A DNA stretch of 64,000 nt from Carposina sasakii (Eukaryota; Arthropoda; Insecta; Lepidoptera; Carposinidae), in contig CP053150.1 of the NCBI GenBank assembly GCA_014607495.2, positions 13,102,495 to 13,166,494 of the forward strand, in the 5' to 3' direction. The notes beneath the pieces are model-generated. The model saw nothing but the letters and a program-made list of their open reading frames with translations, was not told the DNA's origin and made no database searches. Shown one piece after another: positions 46,801-55,000 of this stretch. Within the stretch, counting starts at the first letter, position 1; the number at the start of each line of letters is the position of its first letter. Made by a program: the position numbers and the translations under genes.

Positions 46801-49800
46801 TTGTATGATCGCTTGAACAATTGCACCTCGCAATCGTTAGGTACCTACATAAAGAATATTTAGCGTCAGTACCTATTTGCCTACATTAACTAAATTTGGT
46901 GCGACAATTTTCAATTCATATAATACATAATAGCACTCACATAAGCTATAACGATAGCTATATTGCGATATCTCGTTTCCCGTAGCACTATTGGCAATCT
47001 GTGCCACATGGAGTAAGGTAGGTACTTGACTATCTATCTATACATATAATAAAATTGTAACGGATCGATGTTTGTGCACGCTAATCTTAGAAACGGCTAA
47101 TCCGATTTCGATGCGGTTTTCAGGAATATGTTGTGACAGGTAGGCTTGGTGACATATAGGCTTTATAGAGGGTGTAACAAAAAAGGGTATGTTAAGCGAA
47201 AAGCTATGTGAACAGCCCACTATAGAAAACCTATCCACAAAATTTGAGACCCGAAATCACATGTTTATTTTTCCCGATAGTATGGAGAGAGAGAACACGG
47301 GAGCGACCCTTAAGGTCAATGACTGCTTCTCTACTCAAAACTCCACGACATAATTCCGGAGCCTATCGGTATTCTTTTACTGTATATGCAATTAGACTGT
47401 GGAACTCACTTCCGCACTCCATAAGAGACTCTCCGTCCATAGGCATTTTTAAAAATAGGTTAAGAAACTATTACCAGTCTCTTCCTTAATTCTTTCACTA
47501 TGTTATTATCTGATATAGTTTGAATAGGTCACAATATCATGTTTGTATGTATTGTATAGATACTCGTAAATTAGTATGTAGTAGTATTATATATATATAT
47601 ATATATTATTATATATATGTATGTCCCTATTATGTATGTATCTAAGTAGATAATAATTAAGTATTGTTATTATTTAGTAAATATATTTATTTTGTGTTAA
47701 GTTTATTTATATTTTAATACGTGTGCACATATGATATTCCTTTTATATATTATAAAATTTTCTTTGTACTTAATGGTTTGCTGGAAGAAATCTCTTTTAG
47801 AGATAAGCTCGCCTTTGTACTATTTCTTTTACAACTTACTGTCTATGATAAAAATTTATGTGTACAATAAAGAATACTAAGAGAATTTTAAAATATCTCA
47901 GGAATTTTCATACCTACAATCTTGAAAAATAAAAATGTGATTTCGAGTCTCAAATTTTGTAGATAGGTTCTCTATGGGTTATTTACATAGCTTTTCGCTT
48001 AACATACCCTTTTTGTTACACCCTGTATATGTATACTTTTTATCCCGGGAAAATGTTTTTATCCTGGATAATATCGACATTTTATTTTTACTGCAGTCCA
48101 CGCGGACGGAGTCGCGGGCGTCCACTAGTCTAAACTATAATCGTACACAACACAACAGTCGAAGCTACCGCATTTATGCTTCCTTTACTCAACTTGGTTA
48201 AAATCTGTCATTCGAAACTTATGTGAATTATTATAGTATGATGCTACAGCCTTTCTTAGCTCATATAATTGTCACGTTGTAGCTAGAAATAAGATTCTAA
48301 TTATCAATAAAAGCATATAAAATGTGATCCAGTTTCGAGTATCTATTTTCAAGGCCCCTGTCCTATTATATAACGGATCAACAATATGTGGTTGAAATTC
48401 CCAACTCTGTCACAACAAACTTGTGGAAACTAGTTCCCATGTAAAACATTCGCGAGTTCTGCGAATAAAATGCATAAACAGTGTGGGTATGTTGTCAGCG
48501 AATTTCGAGTTCCAGAGATACCGGCGCATTGGGAAAATAAGCAATAGCTTTCCATTACACGAGAGGATGGGCCATTCTATTTCGTTATACTCGTATCTGT
48601 TTGGGTTTAAGATTTATAGCTGTATCGCTATTATGTAGGTTAGGTTACAAAAGACGCGACATTTTCGTGAAAAACACATGTATCTAAAATTATTCCAATG
48701 TTTGTACAAGCTTTTTTTCCATCTGAATCATATCTAATGTAGCTACATTTAATTTAGATCGATATGGGTTACCTACGATCTTTATGAGTGTTTATTCTAA
48801 AAGATACTAACTTCGTTTAAAAACTACCTATACCTATTATTATGATATAATGTTTAAATATCTGCTGAATTAAAGGCTACTTACCGTACAACAGCAGATC
48901 ATCACGATGACGAAGCCCTGTATAGCGCCAGCGGTGCCCACGACCCAGGTGAGACGGATGAACAGGATGACGCCGAAGATGTTCTGGATACAGGGCAGGT
49001 AGACTCCGATGAGGGTGCCCATGCGAGCTGGGGGCGCGGGTTTCGCTGCATCAGGATCGGCTGCCGATGCTGTCGGGATGGTGTTGGAGTAATCCGCCAG
49101 CGAGCTGAGGAATGTCGCCGCTCGTGGCCGGTCTTCAAGCTCATCCTGCAAAAGAGAGGATAGTTCAGAGGGTTTTAGAAAACCTGCTAATTAGGTGAGA
49201 ACTAATTCGCTTTCTTTTCATATGGCGTCAAGCTATAAATATAAATGTAATAATTAACATAAAGTTATATGAAAATTAAGCATCTTGTACTCTATTGATT
49301 ACTAGCCTAAAACTTAGTTGATAACGGCCCGAGTGTTTTAATTACGATGAACCAATGAACCTTATTTAAATATTTTACTTGGTAATCTTAACAGAATTGG
49401 CAATCAAAAACTTCGGGTGGATTTTCACTAGCTTGCTCCTAATCTTGTTGACCCCAAAGTTGGCGAGAGCTGAGAAAATTGCGAACCGAATCACGTAGGA
49501 AACATAAATATATTCGGCACTTTCGGAAGAAATCAAGGTGCGCTCACAGGAAACCGGGCCGAGTCGCCGTGGGCTGAGCATTGTCCGAACTATTACCTCC
49601 TTGACCTAAATGAAGCTGCCCGATACGATAATACATTAATTTCCTTACAAAGAGGGAGAATTTATTCCTTTATCAGCTATCGCCAAGTAACAGAGGTAAA
49701 TCCCGGCGACGCAACGGCAGTCTTGTAAAATTCGATTTAAGATCTTACGACCTTTTGTCTTTGTGCGTACTTAATGAGAACGCAGGTGGTACGGTGGTGG

Positions 49801-50848
49801 GATCAGGGTAAAAAGCCTTTATTGCGAGATCGTAAGGATCAAAGTAATGTAAACCTGATATGTACTCTGTTAAATTTGTAGTATATAGGCTCTTGGGAGC
49901 GGAAATAAAAGGAGAATTCTACAAAGTTACGTTGAATTTGTGGACTCTTTATGCAAATGTAAAGTTCTAATGGCAAATTATTTACATTGTTCAGACTCAT
50001 TATTGAAATTCGTCATGGCTTTTGTGTACCAATCAATATGCACGTTTACATACTCGTACCTGTCTGATTCATTTGCATAATTTGAATAAATCCTTTGTCA
50101 TGTTAAATGCCCGCCCACCCAATTAATCTCATTATAATTATTTTCATCAGAAAAGCCGTGTCAAAAAACAGCTTTATCACAAAAAGCCTCTAGATTTTAA
50201 TTGCACAGTAGTGAGCTAGTAGGTACATAAAAGTTACAACACTTGGGCCATACTAATACAGAAGAAACAATACAAACCAACCGTTACATAGCACACAAAG
50301 TTCGTGTGGACAAATAATATTTTTACGGTGAAATATAATGACTCCCGGGCTGGAAAAGGCGATCTGGTGATTAACGAGGAGCCAGGGCGGGTTTTAATTT
50401 CACACACGAAACTCTATGCAATATACGTGCTCTGTGAAACCGAGCGAAACTGAACGCTATATTTGGTTCTCGATGTTATTTGAAAAAGTTTGACGATCTT
50501 AATAAGATTGTAGCTAGATCAACAAAAGTGAAAATATTTTACAGGCCTCTGTACACATGATGTGATTATATTATTTTTTACATAAGAAGCCACCTTTACT
50601 TGTTTGTACTTATATGATAACTAAATAACCACTGTAAACGGCATTAGAAACAGACAAAATCATGGATACAGCTTCAGAATAATAACTTTGTGGCAGCCCA
50701 TTTAAGTTTCTTAATGCAAAATGTGCCTCCTCGAAGCTTATTCTCTTATGAGGACAAGGAATAGCTTCTACTCGGTGACTAAAACAAATAGTAGTACCTA
50801 ACCCGTGAGCTCGTAAGCGCTGCTATTTTATTCACGCACCATTTCCAT
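34822..50848 (-). CDS. kcc: K-Cl cotransporter (SLC12A4-7 type)
   Basis: Electroneutral K+/Cl- exporter of the plasma membrane. Minus-strand exons: 50848-50840 (candidate), 49145-48885, 45088-44903, 43520-43285, 43136-42983, 42650-42464, 42382-42226, 41661-41449, 41341-41162, 41057-40938, 40841-40648, 40464-40296, 40153-39964, 39838-39623, 39516-39409, optional 39075-39022, 38372-38235, about 37126-36960, 36549-36410, 34913-34822. Phases agree throughout; the sum is 1056 codons plus stop, or 1038 without the optional exon, close to the family length. Motifs: [19 protein letters not shown] (TM1), [29 protein letters not shown]-free SRGEPTR loop, [28 protein letters not shown], and C-terminal [12 protein letters not shown]...[13 protein letters not shown] rather than NKCC because of the [12 protein letters not shown] and C-terminal signatures. 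The acceptor of the 37.1-kb exon is weak. Confidence 0.95.
35333..35662 (-). repeat. Interspersed repeat, CTAGTGGACGCC family
   Basis: Full-length minus-strand copy in the last KCC intron, from CTAGTGGACGCCCGCGAC (at 35662) to GATCCGTTACATTTTTATTA. Confidence 0.75.
36108..36508 (-). repeat. Minisatellite copying the donor end of a KCC exon
   Basis: Four copies of a unit (periods 86, 98 and 98 bp). The rightmost is the 3' half of the real KCC exon 36549-36410 with its donor; the other three lie in the intron and each repeats about 65 bp of coding sequence ([10 protein letters not shown] ... KLERESN) plus the donor T/GTGAGTCAC. Donor positions: 36409 (used), 36311, 36213, 36127. Confidence 0.85.
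36863..36920 (+). repeat. Fragment of the TCCACTGCT repeat
   Basis: CATCATCATTTTCGGCC and AAGTCCACTGCTAAACATAG, a diverged start of the family fully present at 60796-61066. Confidence 0.45.
37130..38234 (-). other. KCC intron, no other gene
   Basis: Only AT-rich intronic sequence. The frames at 36966-37310 (+) and 37213-37287 overlap the KCC exon or its weak acceptor. Confidence 0.4.
39022..39075 (-). CDS. kcc: Optional 54-nt KCC exon
   Basis: Minus strand: acceptor CAACACAG, 18 codons reading [18 protein letters not shown], donor CTG/GTAAAA. Both edges are phase 0, as are those of its neighbours, so it can be included or skipped without shifting frame. Its start resembles that of the next exon ([11 protein letters not shown]), which suggests exon duplication. 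Confidence 0.6.
41731..42213 (+). CDS. TPPP / p25-alpha protein, intronless, inside a KCC intron
   Basis: A 160-aa ORF from AAAATGG to TGA. The p25-alpha domain covers nearly the whole protein: [30 protein letters not shown], the [12 protein letters not shown] loop, [14 protein letters not shown] and a C-terminal [21 protein letters not shown] proteins (Drosophila ringmaker) bind and bundle microtubules. No introns, antisense to KCC, and it fills most of the 562-bp intron (41662-42225): the stop is 12 bp from the KCC donor. This is what a retrocopy looks like, although no poly(A) tail or target duplication is seen. The frame is fully open, so it may be used. A dead relative lies at 30242-30575. 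Slightly shorter than usual TPPPs. Confidence 0.85.
   Translation: MALEQIFKEYAKFGNKNSDGKQITLTNSDKWLKQAGIVDGKKVTTTDTGIMFQKFKSKTLDYKTYLQFLDLLAKESKQDLEAIKEKLLKCSVPGTAGTATADKSGIVKRMTDTSKYTGSHKERFDASGKGKGKSGREDEYENTGYVQAYKNKDTYDKKKK
43521..44902 (-). other. KCC intron, no other gene
   Basis: No repeat family assigned; several short frames without coding signs. Confidence 0.4.
45663..45998 (+). repeat. Interspersed repeat, CTAGTGGACGCC family
   Basis: Near full-length copy (CTAGTGGATGCCCGCGAC ... GATCCGTTACATTTTTATTA) in a KCC intron. An AT microsatellite precedes it at about 45577-45600. Confidence 0.75.
46498..46593 (+). mobile_element. tRNA-derived SINE with 12-bp target duplication
   Basis: Flanked by GAAGATAGTTCA at 46486-46497 and 46594-46605. 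It opens TAGCTCAGTTGGTGTGAGC (A-box), has a perfect T-arm GTGGGTTCGAGTCCCAC, then CGGGTGAAA and a T-rich tail that differs from the other copies. The acceptor stem is incomplete, so it is not a tRNA gene. Confidence 0.75.
47167..48026. mobile_element. MITE family C, interrupted
   Basis: Halves at 47167-47287 and 47883-48026 together make one palindromic family C element with ends AGAGGGTGTAACAAAAAAGG and TTTTTGTTACACCCTGT. Confidence 0.75.
47288..47882 (+). mobile_element. Non-LTR retrotransposon 3' end with ORF2 tail
   Basis: An open frame to 47489 ends with [15 protein letters not shown] and [13 protein letters not shown], the usual C-terminal block of CR1/L2- or Jockey-type reverse transcriptases (WNSLP...F+..L). 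The rest is 3' UTR with AGATAAGCTCGCC, ending ACAATAAAGAATA. The insert is 5'-truncated, with GAG at both joints. Confidence 0.7.
48130..48884 (-). other. KCC intron, nothing else
   Basis: No repeat family or exon recognised. Confidence 0.4.
49146..50839 (-). other. Putative first KCC intron
   Basis: Lies between the candidate 3-codon exon and the first transmembrane exon. It contains one coding-like minus-strand frame (49581-49375, 68 codons, [16 protein letters not shown]...) that I cannot assign and do not call as a gene. A more usual KCC N-terminal exon, if present, was not found here. Confidence 0.35.
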
Positions 50849-50965
50849 CGTCGAGACTCAGCGGGACGTCGCGTCGTTCACTGCAGACCGACAAACCTTG
50901 TGTGTGTACCACCTGCAGTGGCGCTACTAGCTTTTGCAGCTATCGTAAATAGGACACGATCGAGT
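50840..50965 (-). promoter_or_regulatory. kcc: Candidate KCC first exon (5' UTR plus 3 codons)
   Basis: From an initiator-like TCACTC (A at 50965) to the donor ATG/GTGCGT at 50840. The last nine bases are ATG GAA ATG, phase 0, matching the phase of the acceptor at 49145, so the protein would begin [18 protein letters not shown]. The ATG context is GACGATGG. Supported only by signals and phase. Confidence 0.35.
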
Positions 50966-50987
50966 GAGTTCGCACACCTCGCGACTT

Positions 50988-50995
50988 TATTTATA
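50988..50995 (-). promoter_or_regulatory. TATA box upstream of KCC exon candidate
   Basis: TATAAATA on the minus strand, its first T exactly 30 bp upstream of the initiator-like A at 50965. Confidence 0.4.
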
Positions 50996-51477
50996 GAATG
51001 TACCTGCGCAAATATATGACAGTACCAATAAAAACCACTCGGAAACGGAATACAAACCTACCTACAGGTGCAAATACGAAATAATCTTGTCGAGCGTGGA
51101 GTGCCTTCTTGGAGAATGCTCATGCCTAAACAAAGGAGTGCGGGGGGCGAGGAGGGTGTGCTAAAATATTTTATTTGGCTCGAGGATTTCTATGACTTCT
51201 ATTTACAGTGCCTGCGTCGAGGCGAGGAAATATTTTCATTTCATAGGCCATGCTCGCTTACGGTTACGTGAACCCAGCTTTTATTTGGCTGAAAGTCACG
51301 CACATTTTACGCACACATTCATATTTTGTTGAGATTCGTTTATTTCACAGTGGATACCACTTTTAAAGGTTGTATTTGGAAGAAACTGATAAGTATGAGG
51401 AGATAAATACATGGAGGCCACAACCTAATTACCATAAACTTTGCCAATAGTTTTGTTACAGATAGGTAAATAACATC

Positions 51478-51745
51478 TGTTCGCAACGCCACCTAGTGAT
51501 ACAGGACGACAAGGACGTATCAGCGCACACGCAGCACACACCCGACCAGTTTACATCAATGTGAAGGACGTTCGCTAGTTCCTAGGTGGTGGACTAGATG
51601 GAGCTGCACGGAACCTATATATACTCGACAACATTAAAATTTGATACACACTAAAATTGTATTCGCTTGATACGCATTTTAAAATATAACGTATATATTC
51701 AAGAAAATCTCGCTTTATTTAAGTCCTGAATATACTACGAAAACA
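51478..51745 (+). repeat. BEL/Pao 5' LTR
   Basis: 268 bp, TG...CA ends; contains a CCTATATATACTCG TATA-like box about 140 bp in. Confidence 0.95.
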
Positions 51746-52007
51746 TTGGACCTTCAACGCCGAATATTATATGAAGAATCAGATTTGTAATAATCAAAAA
51801 TACATAATAGAAGAAGAATTAAGAGAAGAATAAGTTTAAAGGAAGATTCAGCAGAGGTTTGGTCGTATCGTTCCTTTCCTTCCTTCCAGCTTCTTTTGTG
51901 CTAAAACTGTGACTAATTACAGGAAATCCCTGGCCTTGGTTCGCGTGATTACACCGAGGTGTTTGCAGGAAAAACCGTAAGTACCCTGAATTTTATAAAG
52001 TGCCAAA

Positions 52008-55000
52008 ATGAGTCTAGGATCTGAAACGCTTAGTAAATCCCCTATTAAATCTCCCTTGCCAGTTATGCAAAATGTTAATGACAAGTTATTGCAAGATTTG
52101 AATAAAAAACGCGGGACAATTAAGGGTAGATTAACACTTTTTTCGAAATTTGTAAATTCAATTATAGATGAACCGTTAGATGATAGGCAATTAACAGAAT
52201 TAAAGTTAAGATCTGATATTGCTAAATCATTAATGCAAGATTTTAATCATATTCAAAGTTCCATAGAGGAAATGTGTTCAGAAAGGGAGTTATCTCAGCA
52301 ACTAGATAATCGTGAATCCTTTGAAAATTCCTACTATGCTGTCTTTACAGATGTTAATCGTTTATTGCAAAGTGTTAATAATTCCGACTCTGCTATTAGT
52401 GATAAATCCAAGTGTAACGCAAATCCGTTAGTAAAGTTACCTACTATAGCTTTACCTACCTTTGATGGCTCATACAATGCATGGCTTGAGTTTAGAGATA
52501 CCTACCTTTCTTTGATCCATAAATCAACACTATTGGATGATATTCAAAAGTTCCATTATTTAAGATCTGCTTTAACAGGGAACGCTAGTCAGGTGATAAA
52601 ATCATTAGAATTTTCAGCTGAAAACTACACAATAGCATGGGACTTACTTAATCATAGATATAATAATACTGGCTTATTAGTGCATAACCATGTAAAGGCG
52701 TTATTTTCCTTACAATCTATGACTAAGGAATCGCCTCATATTATTAGAAAATTGGTAGATACTGTGCTCAAAAATTTACGAGCCTTAAAGACGTTAGGGG
52801 AACCTACAAAAAAGTGGGATACCCTCATTATTTTTATAATTGTTTCTAAACTAGATTTGGCTACAGAAAAGGAATGGGAACAACATAAAAGTATTCTAGG
52901 TACAGAGAACTCATCAAAGTTGTCTAATTTAATTGAATTTCTAACGGAGAAAGCTAATATGTTGGAAAAGGTACAGGCAAACCATACTGTTTACCCCGTA
53001 AGTAGGTCAAGCTCTGATAACAAGTTAAAAACGCAAAAGGTAAATAGTTTTGCATCAATTAATGATAACTCCGCTAAAAACTCCAATAATAAAAAGACTC
53101 ACTATACTCGTTGTTGTGTTATGTGTAAAGGTAACCACTCACTTTATGCTTGTTCTCAGTTCTTAAAATTACCGTTAAATGAAAGGTTAAATATTGTGAA
53201 TGAGAATGCTTTGTGTGCAAATTGCTTCCGTAAAGGACATACCGCAAATGATTGTTATTTTGGCCCATGTAGACAATGCAATCTAAAACATAACAGTTTA
53301 TTGCACGGTGAGAGTAGTAAGGATTCTGACTCATCCGCCAGTTTACATATGCAAACTTATTTAAATACCGATCGTAAAGGTTGTTCTATTGCAAATAATG
53401 ATTCGTTAAATTCCACTTTATTGTCAACTGCAATTATTGAGGTCGCAGGCATTAACAACAAGTATTACAGAGCTCGGGCTTTACTTGACAGTGGTAGTCA
53501 ACATAGCATTATATCTGAGTCACTATGTAAAAAACTTAATTTAAAACCTATACAGTCCACTTATCACATCGTAGGAGTGGGACAGTCGGTCTCGCATTCT
53601 GCTCAATTATGTACAATTAAGCTCAGATCATTAAATTATAATTATCAAACGGATATTAAATGTTTAGTTCTACCCTCCATAACTAATATGATACCTACAT
53701 ATAAAATTAATCCAAATTCTTTAAATATTCCTAAGGAAATATGCTTAGCAGACACTAATTACTACATTCCGTCCAAAATAGATTTATTGTTGGGAGTAGA
53801 TCAATTTTGGGATTTGATAATCGAAGATAAAATTAGATTATGTAACGGTCCTTATCTCCAAAATACCAAACTAGGCTGGATAGTGGCTGGCCCCATTCAT
53901 TTTGAACATAGGCGCATTACTCCTGTTCAATGTAATACTACTCAAACGCTTGATATAGGGGAACAGTTAAGGAAATTTTGGGAGATAGAGGAAGTGTCAT
54001 GCCAAAATAATAACTTTTACTCTGACGAAGAACGGCTTTGTGAGAAGTTATTTATAGATACAACTAAACGCTTGGTTGATGGTCGGTTCTCAGTACGCAT
54101 ACCGTTTAAGGATTCCATAGATGAGCTCGGTGACAGTTACGATATTGCTAAAAAACAGTTTATTTCACTTGAACGACGACTTGAACGCGACAGTCAGTGC
54201 AAACAGATGTACAACGACTTTATGAAAGAATATATAAGCCTCGGGCACATGACTCGCATTAAACATTGCCCACCTATAAATTATTTTTTACCTCACCATG
54301 GTGTATTCCGCGAAGATAGCATTACAACAAAACTACGCGTGGTATACAATGCCAGTCAATTAACTTCGTCGGGAAAATCGCTTAACGACCTTCAGATGAC
54401 TGGCCCACCTTTGCAAAATGATTTGTTTGCGATTCTTTTACGCTTTCGTCAATATAAATACGTTGCGTGTGCTGACATAGAGAAAATGTTCAGGCAGGTA
54501 TTAATACAAGAGGATCAAAGACATTTGCAAATGATAATATGGCGTGAAAATCCTTCGGAACAACTTTCTTTATTCCAGCTAAATACCGTGACGTATGGTA
54601 CTGCGTCTGCACCTTACCTTAGCATGCGATGCATTAGACAGTTAGGGCAGGATTGCACGGATGCGGACGTTTCACGCACGATTTTGAACGATATGTACGT
54701 TGATGACTACATTAGTGGGAATAATAGCAAATCAGAATTAATACGCATTTGTAAAAGTGTTATCGATGTACTTAAGTCGGGTTGTTTTCCTTTGAGAAAA
54801 TGGGTATTTAATTCAAGTGAAATAGCTAAGGAATTCGTTCAGAATGATAGTAAGCAGTCGAAACATTTTACATTAATTGAAAATCAGTCTAATAAAACTT
54901 TGGGAATAGGTTGGTTAAATAATAAAGACCAATTTCATTTCACTTCTAAAATAAATAAAATCTCAAATTCTATAACTAAACGTATGATTTTATCTATTGT

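Larger units (their letters stand above)
47041..48129 (-). repeat. CTAGTGGACGCC repeat split by nested insertions
   Basis: The outer minus-strand repeat occupies 47041-47166 and 48027-48129. It is broken at the CATATAGGCT/TACTTTTTATC point by a family C MITE, which itself is broken by a non-LTR fragment. Confidence 0.75.

Noticed and set aside
45577..47610. AT dinucleotide runs at about 45580 and 47590
   Set aside because: Ordinary microsatellites with nothing to connect them to a function.
34822..50848. Na-K-2Cl cotransporter (NKCC) as the identity of the SLC12 gene
   Set aside because: Motifs in the transmembrane core and the C-terminal [11 protein letters not shown] and [10 protein letters not shown] segments match K-Cl cotransporters better.
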